Notes: generated by a model not told the origin, from the sequence alone. DNA of 64,000 nt from Crocodylus rhombifer (GCA_038503035.1 JAVSML010024569.1:372001-436000); one strand, 5' to 3'. Numbered from the stretch's first letter, positions 35,500 to 48,031 are shown. A program made the numbers and translations.

Positions 35500-36427
35500 C
35501 TCTGTGTCCAGATGGAAGTACAGTTTAAATATATTTTTAAGTGTAGGATTTAACATGATACTGAGCCTCAGCTAAAATGTTATATGGCTGTGAAGATATT
35601 GAGAGAAATGTCACCACTTAAGAAAAAAATTCTAAATGGGAATAGGGTTGCAGAGGGGGTTGTCTGGAGACTTAAAAGGTACCAGTTTGATAGACACATC
35701 AGTGGAATGAAAAGAAAATGCATGTTTTGCGAATCTTCCCGAAGAATTAAAAATTACCTTGCTTAAATGACATGATTGCTTACGCAAGTTTTCTAGGAAG
35801 CTCAGACATAATGACAGTTTAGTTTGAGACCAAAATTGAATTTTTTTTTAAAGTAAAGCCGCTTAGAATGGGTTATTTAATATTTAAAAATAAAATCAAG
35901 CCACACACACAGCATTTTTCTTGCTCTTTGAGTCCAGGAAAAAAAGGCTTTATATACAAGCATAATTTCTCTTCTGTGGACAGATTTCTGCCACAGACAT
36001 GTTTCTATAACTACTTTTTATGTTTACTCTTAGTGCTATATCTCAATCCGTCTGACAGTTTTCTAGCATTGTGTGTATACTTCACAATTATAAATAGAGA
36101 CAATATTCTTCAATAGTAGCTTAAATTGGATGTATAGAACAAGTTTGAATCCCTCATGTTAGTTCTTTCTCTCTTACTGACAACTAAGCTTTCTGAAATA
36201 TTGCTAACTGCTTCATCCTGCAAGTATTTCTCACTTTTCCCCTGCAAGCTCAATCCCGCTTTGTTGCATTTATTAATGTTGATATGACACTTTCATCTTC
36301 AGCGTCTTTTACAGACAGACATGAAGTACTGCTTATGATCTACAGGTTGTCTCATCATCATGTTGCACAGAAAATAATGCAATAGTTCAAATAAAAATTA
36401 ACCCAAGTCTTGATCTCAGTTACTCGT

Positions 36428-36570
36428 TTCATAGAATCATGGGGGGAAAAAAAGGGCTTGAGGGCATCTCGGAAGGTCATGAAGGGAGTTCGACTGGATG
36501 ACTCCCTGAGGTCCCCTCCAGCCTCAGAAGGTCATCCAGTTGAATTCCCTGCTCAAGGAAGGATTGTGCC
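36428..36570. mobile_element. CR1 3' tip with internal inversion
   Basis: TTTCATAGAATCATGGGG starts as a minus-strand CR1 tip. CGACTGGATGACTCCCTGAG followed by GTCCCCTCCAGCC is plus-strand CR1. GGTCATCCAGTTGAATTCCC then returns to the minus orientation. The central stem pairs 36490-36510 with 36521-36542. Confidence 0.7.
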
Positions 36571-36608
36571 TTTTCATTTTGTTAGAGTAATCCCTCAAAA
36601 ACAAACAA

Positions 36609-36625
36609 CCCCCCCCCCCCCCCCC
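36609..36625 (+). repeat. (C)17 homopolymer
   Basis: An uninterrupted run of C after AACAAACAA, close to the self-inverted CR1 tip. Its length in the assembly may be unreliable. Confidence 0.85.
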
Positions 36626-37823
36626 GGATCTTGTCTAAAGTAAGAATAAAACTATACTAATACCAGCAAGTTCATATGAACACATAATAACCTAAGCTGA
36701 GAAATATTCATCTTATGCTTTCACAATTATGTAGAAGAACATATGAATATGTTGATCTACCTGAGATATTTAACATGTTCAGTGGAATTGCAGTCCAAGT
36801 ATTGTCTCTTTCCAAGACTGCACTAAATAACAAATCAGAGCATTGATAGTGAGAGTAGAAAACTCCTTTGCATCTCCAAATCAAAAAAGAAGACATCTCT
36901 GGAAGATTTAAGATGGCAAAGTGCTATTGACACCAATATAAATGGACTTTACAGCCAGTAACTTCCTCTAATTACATATCAGTTTCCTTACTGTTTATCG
37001 TTTGTGGAACTTTTTAGAACTCTGCTTGAAAGATTAAAATCCTTAAAGAATATTTTGAGCTGGAAATGTTTTCTGCCATCTGCCCTCTTAAAGGGGTATG
37101 GACTTTACTTGAGTACTAAGCCCTTGGCTCTGAGGAGATTAGAAGTGCTGTTTGCACCTACACATTATGATTCTCTGAAACTTAAGTGCAAAGGGTAACA
37201 TTTTTATGGAGCACTGCAAAAAAGGAAATAGCATAACTTTTATCAATGTCTTCTGCCCCGTATAACCAAATGTTTGGAGTATACAATTAAGGGCATTGCT
37301 TTTGCTGATTTAAATCAGTTGGAATAACAGATAGTGGGTTTTTTTAAGGAGCGACAGAACGAGGAATTATGAATAATATTTGTCTTCTTGGGTACAGACG
37401 AGGTGCATGAAATAAACTACAATTGAGTGAATTAAAGTCGCATGTTTATTTGCTTGGAGTTGTCTTTCACCAAAGCTAACTGGCTTGTGTAGCATTCTGA
37501 ATAAAAATAACTAAACTGCGAGCAGCTGTGTGGGGGGAAAAAGAAAGTTTCTTAGAAACAAACCCTTCTTCCTTAACTAATAAACTCTTAGATTGTTGAG
37601 ACTGAACAGCTCTTAAAATTTTGACAAGCTCTTCACTATGCATACTTCTCATACTTTTTTTTCCTTTGAACAATGCGAATTAATGTAACAGGTTTTTTTT
37701 AAAGCCTTTCTCATGTGGTTCCTTAGATTTGGGGTTTCACCTACCAATCACTGTTTTCTGTATCTTGGATATGCCTGTTTTATAAAGCTGTTTTCTTTGA
37801 TTTGTATTCTTTTTTTTAAACAG

Positions 37824-38077
37824 ATGGTTCACAAGCACCAGCCAGGCCCCCTAAACCACTTCCTCGCAGGACTGCACCAGAAATACACCATAGGAAAGCT
37901 GACACCTCTGTGGAAAATGTGGACGCGAAAATTGCAAAACTTATGGGAGAGGGCTTTTCCTTTGAAGAAGTTAAACGGGCACTTGAGATAGCCCAGAATA
38001 ATGTTGACGTTGCTCGTAGTATTTTAAGAGAATTTACCTGCTTCCCTCCGCCAGTCTCCCCACGTCTCAATCTATAG
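37824..38077 (+). CDS. CBLB: CBLB terminal coding exon: SH3 ligand and UBA domain
   Basis: This last coding exon has 254 nt including TAG at 38075. It completes an Asp codon and encodes [35 protein letters not shown] and the UBA domain. PKPLPR keeps the PxxxPR motif that binds CIN85/CD2AP SH3 domains. The UBA helices read [18 protein letters not shown] and then [22 protein letters not shown] is the ubiquitin-contact loop (human MGEGY). The tail ends [13 protein letters not shown]. Human Cbl-b has a single Ala where this protein has Thr-Cys, so the tail is one residue longer. It also lacks a few residues of the human linker before ENVDAK. The acceptor is a T-run plus AAACAG. Confidence 0.97.
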
Positions 38078-38787
38078 CGACATGAAAGTCCTTGCAGCAG
38101 ATGAATTCCATGTATGTGCTTGTGGATCTGGGAGTGAGAAAATGGAGAGATGGAATTCGAGAGGCATTTTCTTCTCCTGTCATCATTAGCAAGCAGTCTG
38201 CTTGCAGTCAAATGAAGATGGCTGCTCTAATCAAGACTTACAAATGGGCTGAAGCTTACGTATTTTTGCTAGCCATACTTTTTAAATCAGGGTTGAACTG
38301 ACAAAGTAATTTAAAGAAGTTTACTTCCCTTGAACTTTCAGTCTGTGAAATGCTTTTTCTTGTTTACAAGTGGGCAAGTTAAAAGTTTTCTAGTTGACTC
38401 CTGTACTGTGTTCCTGTCCAGAGTCAGTTCTGCTGTAGCATTCCCAACAATTTCCATGTTGACTGCCCTAACAATTAAATCATCTTTTTTCCCGAAGCTC
38501 CACATTTTCCATGTCTACTTTTACAAGATGCTTTAAAGATTTTTTGCATTTCAGCTTATCAAACAAATGCAAAAAAATATGTGGCCTTCACTACTGAGTT
38601 TTTTTTTCTGAGATTTCTTTGCTTTTGAGAGAGGAAAAAATCTGAATGTATAATGCATTATTTTGTCTTTGAACTGCCTTTTTAAAGGTATTTTGACAAT
38701 GAGATTTGGGCAGCTTTTCTTCTTAACATGGTTTTGTGACCTGTATCTTAAATACATAGGTCTTTATCCGCATAGTTTCTGCAGTTG

Positions 38788-38793
38788 AATAAA
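38788..38793 (+). promoter_or_regulatory. CBLB: Candidate poly(A) signal
   Basis: AATAAA lies 711 bp after the stop codon, followed by a T- and GT-containing region. It could give a short 3' UTR. Confidence 0.45.
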
Positions 38794-39033
38794 ACATCCC
38801 GTGTCAGTAATGATACTAAGTCATGACACTCGATAGGCCTTTAAAACTTAAGGAGTATTCAGAAGTTTAAAAACAAACCAAATGCATATGTTCACGTTGT
38901 ACTTAGGTTAGATACTGAGGGCAGCCCACTAGTTATAGCTTAAGTATTCTCAGGCATGCTGAATAATAGGGAATCTTGTTGCATAATCTTCATGATGTTC
39001 AGGTAAATTACAGTCCTATCTCCTGCAAAATGG

Positions 39034-39039
39034 AATAAA
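39034..39039 (+). promoter_or_regulatory. CBLB: Candidate poly(A) signal
   Basis: AATAAA lies about 960 bp after the stop codon, followed by TTAATTTCC and a TTTGAGTG stretch. It is an alternative short-form end. Confidence 0.4.
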
Positions 39040-42000
39040 GTTAATTTCCTATTTGAGTGATTAGCCTCTGGTTCATCACAGCTTGGATTGGTTCATATTA
39101 ACATGGGAACTTTAAATCTTTGATGCACTGTTAAGTTCTAATACTACTGTAGCAATATTTTTTTGCAAATCTCTCTAGTAATTCCCTCTTTCTACACTGT
39201 TATGTTAGAATGTGTTTAATACCCAGATTCATTCACTCATTACTTCTGCTTGGAAGCACCATAGATTTTTTTTTGCCTTGGGTGAATTTGTGTTACCTTA
39301 GGCTGTAAGTTTGTTTTGTGTTTCTTTTCTTTTCTTTTTTTTTTTTCTTTAAGCACAGATTGATGCAAACCAAACCTTGTTCTTTGTTGAGGTCTGTTCT
39401 TACTACAGCATTGAATTAAGAGTCCAAATATTTCCAGATTAATTCCCTTCTTGCTGCTTTCCTGTTTGTGGAAACTGTTGAAGTCATCTTTTCCTCCCTT
39501 ACTGTTGAAAAGATGAACCATGTGGGAAATAGAATAGTTTCCACATTTTGAAATGTGGCCAGTATGAGACCTTTCAGGTTGTGCTAAACTTGGATTGAGA
39601 TACCTATTTATTGTTCCCGTTCATCTTTCAATTTTGTCTTTCGCTCAAAGCAAGTGGAAGCAGAAGCTTTATACCCTTTAAAGGGCAAGATCTTAGCAAC
39701 AAATGTATTTATTTTAAAGATGCCAACCAACTCAAGTTCAGAATTTGAAGTCACAGAAAACCCAGTGGAAATCACCATTGTATCTAGATCTCCTTCATTT
39801 AATTAAAAGCTTACTCCCCCAAAGGAGAAAGAAAAATTCCTTTGCTGCATCACAAAGCATGACATGCCCATCATGAATGTGTCTAGTGAAACAAGATGAT
39901 GAAAGGTATTTGAGCTAAAAGAATGAGGTTCTATTTCATTTCAATCTAAGAAATGGTTCTGAATTTCTGTTCTAGAAAAGGGCTGTTGCAGCTTTCGTAA
40001 AATATTCATTCTTTAGAGAGCGAAAAGTGACAGCTTTTGGCTCAAGTTTTTCTCTGTACTCTTCTGTTTTCTGGAACAAAATATGCTGTTTTGACACTCT
40101 TTTTCAGTGGATTGTTTCCTGCTTCATATTGATAATGCTTCTGCATTTCAGCCCAATACAAATTCAGAATGATACATGCTCTTAAGTTAAATGCTGCAAT
40201 TTTGCTAGAATTGTTTAATTATAGTTCTAACATAGCTGCCAGAATAGCAGTGGGGGGGCGGGGAAAAGAACATACTATGTAGGACAAGCAGTCTGAAGAC
40301 CATATTTTCAAATTTCTAATGATAATGGTAAACCTTAGTATGGATTCGATATCTTTTTTTTTTTTTGATTTTATGCAGGAGCTTAGTACACATTAAACCA
40401 TTGTTGCAGTTAAGAAGCAAGAACTACTGTCACTTAAAAGGTTTGAAAATCATTTGCTCCCCAAACAAAATCCATTTTCCACTTTCTTCCCTTTTTCTTC
40501 AGTAGCAGTCAGAATCCAACTGGCAAGGGGGTTTTTTTGGGTGTGTTTTTGAAAATCTCAGTAAAGTAGTACCGTAGATGTCAGCTTCATCTTCTCAAAG
40601 CATTCCATTAATCTTTAAATGAGAGTAGTAATCAGACATTCTTAAATAGTATATCATGAAAGATGCCTCTGACCCATTTCAGTTAATAGGTATAAAGTCA
40701 AATTGAGTGAAAATGCTAGACTGTTGATGTTTACTTCACAGGAATTAATGAGTATAGGAGAGATTACTTTGATTACATCCTGGTTCCCTAAAACGTCTCC
40801 AACTTTGCTTTGGAAGTTAAGGGTGCAATGCTGCCAGCACAAATGCACATGGAAGTGAAAATGGCTTCAAACCAGTAAAACGGTTTTACGAGCAACACCT
40901 ACAAACTTATTTCCTGCCTTAAAGAGTTGTCCAAAGGCCTTCGTCCTTGTATCTGTTTGCACCTGACCTCTTGCATTTATTTTTTTTGGATGCTAAATTA
41001 ATTCTTTTTATCAAGATTTTCTGACTCAGCAGTTGAGTAATATGACTGAATATCAGCAGCATGGTTACTTTCCAAAGATGCTAAGCAAAAATTGAAACTG
41101 TACTAAAACATATTAATTCTATGTCATGATCCATACAGGTGAGTTGGCTGGAACCCTAAAGTGTCCACTAGTTCAGTGTGTTAACATTTCACATCCCAAA
41201 TGCACATTTGGCAAAAACTTCTTCATAATGTGAACTTAGTTTTTTATACCGGAATCATTCTTCTGTTCTATTTCACATATTTTCAGCTTGAAGCTTTACT
41301 TTGCACTGATTATCCTGAACATTTTAATTTGTGTCTTAAAGCTTGACAAATTTGGAAGCAGATGAACAGTGGATTTTAAACAGATTCAGGTACTGCCTGT
41401 TGACCTGGAATATAGTGCTTCTAGGAATGATCTTCTGAAAAAGGACTGCAATAGTTTCCATTTTGAAGGTTTTTCTTCCAAATAACTATTTTATCTGAAA
41501 ATGCCTTTTATAAACTTGTCTAACATGTGGCAGACATAGTGATGTGTTCAATTAATTTATATTTTATTCAATGTTCTTTTTCAATTCTGGTTATTATGTA
41601 ACCTCAAGTACTTTATCTGTTCTTGTAAGGTATTTTATAAAATTAATGTTAACAGAATGCTGAGTTGGTCCTTAATTTTCAAACTCTTGTCTTGACACAC
41701 AGTCCTTTGGAAACATAGGTATCCTGTACAAAACTGAATGCTGTCTTGGAATTCAGAAAAGAAAGCATTATAGTAAGAAGGATCAGCACAGTCTGAAGGA
41801 GCCCCAACACTGGCATATCTTCATTAGTTGGTTCTCTTTTTTTATTTGTTGAATTTAGTAAACAAAAATACTGTGTTTAAGAAATCAAAGTGTTTACAGA
41901 GTAAATATGTAATATTTGTCTCCTATACATAGTTATCTTTCTATATGGAAGCTTTATTTAAGATTAATTATTCTATTTTTTGAGAACTATAATCACATTT

Positions 42001-42100
42001 TCAACTGAAGAAATAAGGGCGAATATGGTATAGTTTATCACAACGAGCACATTAGACTTTTATCAAGGAAAACAACATCAAAGACTATATCATCCTATAA

Positions 42101-44629
42101 TAATGTAGCTTTGTTGTCATAAGCATTGTAGTCTAGTTTGGGAGGTGGGGGAGGGGAGGTAGCAAAAAAACATGATTTTTCTCCTTTTTCTATTAGTCAA
42201 AGTTTAGAAAAGTTTGAAAAAGGTAGTGTGGTCTGAAGGACAATGTAATGGTTTCTATCAAAACTCAATACCAATTAACACATCTAGGCTGAAGTCTTAA
42301 TGGTGCCCACTTGTAAGTGTGTACTAATTTTCAAGAGAGCAATGTATTATAGTTCACTACCAGTATTACTACATTATAAAAGGTTTGATTTATTTTTTCA
42401 TACAGTGATGGTTTATTTTATCATTTTCTGTCCTGTTCAGGAAGTGAGATGTCACTTCCTCTCTTCATCTAGTGTGATATATCAGAGCCATTGAGGCCAC
42501 TTGGAAATTTGTCTTTAGAAGCTGATGAGGTGGCAAAAAACGGGAGTTGATTTACTTTCCACCAGCACAGGTATGCTCACCTGCATTATATTTTGGAGCC
42601 TAAAAAATTCATTGGATTCCTATGCAAACTAAAGGAATTGCAAACTCCGTGCACAACAGGAATTGCAAGGCTTTAAGACTGCAAAATGATGGGGTGCCTG
42701 TAGAAGTGCCTGCTCCACTGTTCTGTAATTACAGTGCATCAGAGCAGACTTGATTAACAGCCTGCTGGAGCATGCTAATTAGCATGCTCCAGCAGGCTTG
42801 GAATCTCCTGTATTCAACTGTACATCAAAATGGTGCTGGTGCTTTAACTAAAGCTTGTTTGAAAAGCTTTAGTTAAAGTGTCCCTACCACCATTTTAAAG
42901 CGCAGGATCCTGAATATGTGAGATGCTGCAGGCGTTTTTAAGTAGTGGTTCTCAGGCTCCCCTGAGAGCTGCTGTAACTCCCTCCTCCCCCAGAGCATAT
43001 GTAAACATACCCATGGGTTATTGTTCTTTAGGCCAAACTGGGAAAACCCTAACAAAATACTTTGATCTGCTGGGCATTGAGCTGCTCACAGCTGTCTGTT
43101 AGAGCAGTGAAACCAGCCAGTTTTTACCTACACTGACATTTAAAAAAAAAATCAGTCTACCTTTTTTCATTGAGATGACTGTTGTGGGAACTGGCAGGAT
43201 GGAAGGGGGCAGGTAGAATTTTTCACTAAGATGTGAAAATATAGCTATTCCAATTGGCTATCACAGTATAAATATTTTACTGCTTTTTGAAATGCTTGAA
43301 AATCTGGAACCTCTTAAGAGACTGTTTGGCAAGAATACACCAATCTTGAATTACTCTGTCTTCCTTAAAGAGAGTTTTATTAAGAGATGTCTGTAGTGTG
43401 ACAGGATGTCATGGTATTAACTGTGAAGAAAAAATGTTAAGAAGCATTATACTGCAGTTTTTTGACACTGACAAAACAACCAGGAGCATAATACGGTGCA
43501 TATTCTTCTGGAAAAAAAGCTCAGCTTATTGATCTCTGTGTAGGTGTACATACACATGCTGTTCTGACAAAGTGGAGGCGAGAAAAAAGTACTCACCAGT
43601 GCTTGCAAAAAGAGTGAGACTTGCAGAGCCTAAAAGTAGGCCACCGCGCTCACCTTTTGTTAAGCATCTGTTCTATTTGGACAGCTTCACTGAGTGTGCA
43701 TAATAATTGAGCCAACTTCTCACCAGCTGGAAGGGGAGCTGCATATGCTTACCCAAAAATAGTTTGCCCCCCACCGTCCATCTGGAATCAGTAAGAGAAG
43801 GACGCCACAGATAATTCTTGCACTTGCCTCCAGCAAGTCTTGGAAGTGTCCTCACACACTGGCTCTGGTAAGTGCAGTAAGAAAGGGTTGTTTTTTATCT
43901 ACCAATTGTTTATCACTGAATGCTAAACATCCCAGTTTGAGCACTTGTATATCAGACTCTCCCAATATATTTTTGTACTCAAAGGAGATCTTCTGGAGTT
44001 CAGGTTCACATCAATACTGTCTTAAAAACCTTGAATCTGAGGTCTTTACTGTTTTCTGAAATGTACTGTGCTCAGAGCAGACTTCCCCAACCCCCTCTGC
44101 TACCATATTTTTTATTATATCTGGTAAGATTATGACATTTCTGAAACAGGTCCACATCTTGAGGGGTCATACCTCCCTTTCTTTCCCATGCCCCAGTTGA
44201 GGCCAAACCCTGCTGACATTCTTCTTTATCTTTTTATTTTCTAACAAACAAGTCACTTGTCCAAAACCTGAACATCTCCTTCCACACAATACTGTAGTTT
44301 CCTTCTCTTTGGCTCTCTTTTTACTACTTCTCTCACCCTCCAATGGGCAAGCCAGAAAGGGATAACAAGAAAAATCTTTTGTGAGGCCTATGGTTTTCAC
44401 GTATCCTTTGAGTTACTTCACTGATGCTGCACGTCACCTGCCTTCAAAATTACATAATGTGCCCATATCCTAAACATAGCTGTCTCATCTCCTTACCCCC
44501 AGACTCAGCCAATAACCTTACCTTTCCTCCCTCCATGGTTCCTTTTGTGCCCAGACTCCTCTTCATGCTTAGTCTGCCCAACAAGACTTGCTTTCCAGGA
44601 GTCCTCTACTACCTCATTTATCTCTCTCC
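42101..44629. other. Intergenic, apart from the fold-back element
   Basis: Outside the element at 42723-42960 this is AT-rich sequence with no exon or RNA gene that I can recognise. Short frames on either strand resemble no known family. Confidence 0.6.
42723..42960. mobile_element. Fold-back MITE, copy 2, with perfect 40-bp palindrome
   Basis: It is related to the element at 13498-13674 in the same arrangement. A 15-bp perfect stem CTTTAACTAAAGCTT (42842-42856) pairs with 42864-42878 around a 7-bp loop, and pairing continues outward through AAAATGGTG. On its left edge is a perfect 40-bp palindrome (42759-42798), preceded by the 12-bp palindrome CTGTAATTACAG (42723-42734). Confidence 0.72.
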
Positions 44630-44810
44630 TGCCATGTGATTCTCTGGAGAAACTCCTTTATTTTATTACTGCCACTGTCACGTTCCCCCGTCACCTTTGC
44701 CATTTTAGAAGCTCTTGTATTGTCATGTTGAATTTAGACTGTGAGCTTGTCAGGGCATGGATGGTGCTTCTAGCACGTTACTAGAGTGCTCAAAGAAGTA
44801 ATAGAGATTA
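44630..44810. repeat. L2-like ancient repeat
   Basis: TTTAGACTGTGAGCTTGTCA followed by GGGCATGGATGGTGCTTCTA and AGCACGTTACTAG resembles the 3' end of L2-type LINEs, which carry a TAGACTGTGAGCTC-GGGCAGGGA signature. Confidence 0.45.
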
Positions 44811-45172
44811 GTCCAGATCTTGGCCTTTGCATCTGAGGTGCCCAGCTATCTGTCTTGGAAGCACGAAACCCACAGTGTCCTGATTCTGAGTGAGGTTAGG
44901 GATTTACACTGATCGACTGTATTTCAGGATATTGGTGATGCTTTAATAACTTCTACTGTTGGGGAGGAGGAAAACTTAATTAAAATTTACGAGGCTTATC
45001 AGTTTACTTGAAGTCACTTGTAGACCGAAGCAAGTGCTTACCTTGCCTAGGCACAACAGATGACTTATTTCATAGGGACTGAGCTCATAAAATGAAGGAT
45101 TCAGAGGGTGTCCAAAAGACTAATTTGCTGTGGTGTAAAACATCACAGTCTACATATGCAACACTATTATTT

Positions 45173-45242
45173 CATAGGTTTTAGGATCAGAAGAGACCTA
45201 TTAGATCATGGAGTCCAACCCCTATTAGACCACAACAAATTC
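45173..45242 (-). mobile_element. CR1 LINE tip
   Basis: TTCATAGGTTTTAGGATCAG, AAGAGACCTATTAGATCATG and GAGTCCAACCCC form a diverged reverse-complement CR1 tail. Confidence 0.7.
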
Positions 45243-45269
45243 ATTTTTACCACTGTAAGATAGCTAGTA

Positions 45270-45590
45270 CTGTACTCAAAAATACTTATGGCAATGAAAA
45301 TAACTGCATTTTAATGCATGTATTAACACTGACCTAGGTGTAAATTGTGCTGTGACAGTACAGGGTGAGACACCTGCCTGCCATCGAGGTGCACGGCTCT
45401 GCTCTTTGGGTGCCCTTGTGCCCCAGTCAACTCCTCTGCTGCCTGATGCTGCAAACTGGGGCCTGGGGCTGAGCCCTTGAGCCTGCTGCCAGCCTGGGGC
45501 TGGTCTGTCTTGGCTCAAACTACTGCAGTCCCAGGTGCACATGAAGATGCTGTGCCTGGGAGCAATTCACTCCAGTGCAAACTGCGTCAA
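45270..45590. other. GC-rich intergenic patch, possible old insertion
   Basis: This is a GC-rich block directly after the CR1 tip, bordered by TGCATTTTAATGCATG on the left (45305-45320) and a TTTTAATTGCACG stretch on the right. Near-complementary T/A-rich borders suggest a decayed DNA element, but I cannot place the termini. No coding similarity was seen. Confidence 0.3.
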
Positions 45591-45892
45591 AGTTTATTCT
45601 GTCATTTTAATTGCACGTTTAGATGCATCCAGAATGTCTTTAAGTTTTCTTAGAAGGAGAGTAAGGTATAACTTTGGGATTGTCCTGTCCCTTGTGATCA
45701 CAAGGCACTTGTGAACTTTGCCTTATTTGCTTTGGTGCGTAGGTTGTTGTGATTAATTTAAATATTTAAGGAAAAAAACATTATATTACTAGGAGAAATA
45801 ATTAATTGTGAACCAGATTGGGAAACAGGTCCCTTGATTCACACGTTGCCAACTTCTATTCTTCTGGTTGTGCCTATGAAATATCTACTAAT

Positions 45893-45962
45893 CAGGCCCT
45901 ATTGTGCCAAGCACTGTAAAAATAGGGCCAGGCAGTTTGTACCCCAAAGAGTTTGTCATTTT
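45893..45962. repeat. L2/MIR-like ancient repeat
   Basis: GGCCCTATTGTGCCAAGCAC followed by TGTAAAAATAGGG and CCCCAAAGAGTTTGTCATTT matches the recurrent amniote motif (conserved GTGCTAGGCACTGTAC and CCCCAAAGAGCTTACA). Confidence 0.5.
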
Positions 45963-46599
45963 AACATGAGATAGACATGATATAAGTGATAGGGTATAAC
46001 ACCCACAGAGTGGGAACAGAGTGAATGGTGACAGATGTTTCATGATTTTTGTGGGGATGTGGGGGCTATGTGTTAGGATACATTAAATGAAAAGAACAGA
46101 AGAAAGGGGGAAGATAAAGAGTGAAACAAAGTGACTTAAGTGTAAAGGGGGTGGGAGGGTTAGAAGGAGTGTTAGAGCAAACATCCAAATCGCACACAAG
46201 GCAGAGAAAGCCCATCCAAACCATGTAAAGTTCTCCTGAAGTCCATAGGGGGCTGTTCATTCAGTCCAGTCCATAACTAGTCTTAATAGCTTTTAGTGTA
46301 TGCTATTTTTCAAGCCTTTTAAGGTTTGTTTGGTTGGGGTTTTCTGGTCTGATTTCAGGCATGTGTGTAGCATGAGGGCTCCATCAGCACTGTGAATTGA
46401 TTATTTTGCATTAGCAGTGTGCAAAGCTTAGCTATGTGAAACTTAACAGATATCTCACCTGCCTTTGGTCTCATTTACTGTGTGGTGTTCCTGACTGAAA
46501 TTCCACACCTGTTTGGAGGTGAATTGACAATGCATGTGTTATCTGGTTTTCTGTTAAGACAGGTACTACAGACAGTCTACAGGGGAAGCTGTAAAACCA

Positions 46600-47420
46600 A
46601 AACCTCATCTTGTGGGGGGTCGTGCTGCCCCCTTTCTTGTTAACCCTATTATTTAGTGTGGATTTGGCCCCTGTAAGATGTATCCAGGTGTTTGGGGACT
46701 TGTTTACATTTACAATTTTGGTCTGTCTTTACTGTTGAGGAGCACAGCACATTTACCCATGTCTTTGTCAGATCTTGTCAGGTAGATGACTACAAAGCAC
46801 TCTTGAAGTGTCAGGCTATGCAGACTGTCATTCCTAAACCTGCTTAGCAGAGTAGAGCAGTATGAAGGCATGGTCTTCTCTGACACTAGAAGTATGTTAT
46901 TTTCCTGGGATGGGGTGCACAGAGTGGGGTCTGTGCATGGCCTGAAATGGTTAATTTGCTGCGCTAGAGAGAAGGACCTTGATCAGTCAAAATCAGGACA
47001 CCTGCCAGAAGAGTTCATCCTGGGAAAGAGAAGGACCTTAAGGACCTTCCAGCTGTGCTGTAAATAATCAGGGAAGTAACAAGGTACAGGAGATGAGGCA
47101 GGTTGCAAAAGGGCCTGCCCAGCCCAGAGAACTGCTGCTTCCAGAGAAGCAAAAGGAACTGTGCTTGCAAGCTTACAGGCTGTAGGCAGAGCTGAGGCCA
47201 GGAGCTTCCATGGGGGAAAACAAGGTTCATTTTAGGAGAATAACAGTGGCCTGTATGATACAGAGATGTTTTCTTGGTAAGCCGGAACCAGTTGGTAAGT
47301 GGGTCTCTGTTTAATTTCTCTCTGTGGTATGACAGAGACTTTTTTCCTGCATCTTTTTAGGGCATAGAAACAACCAGCAAGTATAGTTTTCCATTGACAG
47401 ATTGTCTGTAGCACTCATAG
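46600..47420. other. Intergenic block, possibly an unclassified repeat
   Basis: This block has higher GC and purine-rich composition (for example GAGAAGGACCTT occurs twice, at about 46970 and 47029). The motif AAGCCGGAACCAGTTGGTAA may be repeat-derived. I cannot assign a family, and I see no long frame of known type. Confidence 0.25.
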
Positions 47421-48031
47421 TTTTATTTATTTGTGCTTTTTGAGTTTATATTTAAGGATTTGTTGTAAGAACTTCCTGGAGTTTGGAGTTCTCTTCCCCT
47501 AGTTCTGCCTAGGGATCATTTTTGGTAGTGGAAGTCTGGTAATGGCTTTACTGTGTGTATATATATGTGGTAAAATGAGAAAATGGCTGGAAGGATTAAC
47601 TTGGAGCTTGTCTACCAGAACAAACTCAGACGACCAATTTTCAGCATTTGGAAAATATCAAAGATGCTTATGGAAGCATGAAGCCGTTAGGTTACTGCCT
47701 TTGGTTCCTCTTTAAAATGGGGTAGCAAGTAGCTTTGGAAGGAAAGAGAGGCGCCCTCCAACTGTTTTTCTTTTTCCTTTTGATTAATCAACAGCTGACA
47801 AATCTTCTGCTTTCAGTCAGTTACTGAAATCATGCCAGCTTACTGGCGCTGTCATCTTGACACAGCAGTTACGGTTCTTGAACAAGACATTATTATCCAT
47901 CTCCTGTTGCTAAGTCAGTGGCAGAATGAAAAACCCACCAGTTAATCAGGGGAAATGTGGAATGAAAAAGAGGCAGTTGCAAAGCGTGGAGAATAAGAAA
48001 CTAAAATGAAGAAAGATTAAGTGCATTCTCA

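Larger units (their letters stand above)
30965..37823 (+). other. CBLB: CBLB intron (6859 bp)
   Basis: This last intron runs from GTAAGG to TTTAAACAG, phase 1. It carries a hAT MITE (32865-33127), a MIR-like piece (33268-33340), a GC-rich double motif (34205-34320), a TIR element with an internal fold-back (34748-35499), a self-inverted CR1 tip (36428-36570) and a 17-bp C run (36609-36625). No nested gene was seen. Confidence 0.85.
38078..42100 (+). other. CBLB: Probable CBLB 3' UTR and 3' flank
   Basis: About 4 kb of AT-rich sequence follows the stop codon with no recognisable transposon, unlike the introns and the DNA beyond 42.7 kb. It contains several ATTTA-type AU-rich motifs (for example near 39603 and 39704) and AATAAA signals at 38788 and 39034. 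A long repeat-free stretch after a stop codon is typical of a conserved long 3' UTR. The true 3' end cannot be fixed from sequence alone; the 42100 limit is an estimate. Confidence 0.55.

Noticed and set aside
46870..47420. Possible retroviral LTR or other retroelement
   Set aside because: Purine-rich text with a doubled GAGAAGGACCTT, but no paired LTR, primer-binding site, polypurine tract or coding remnant could be shown.
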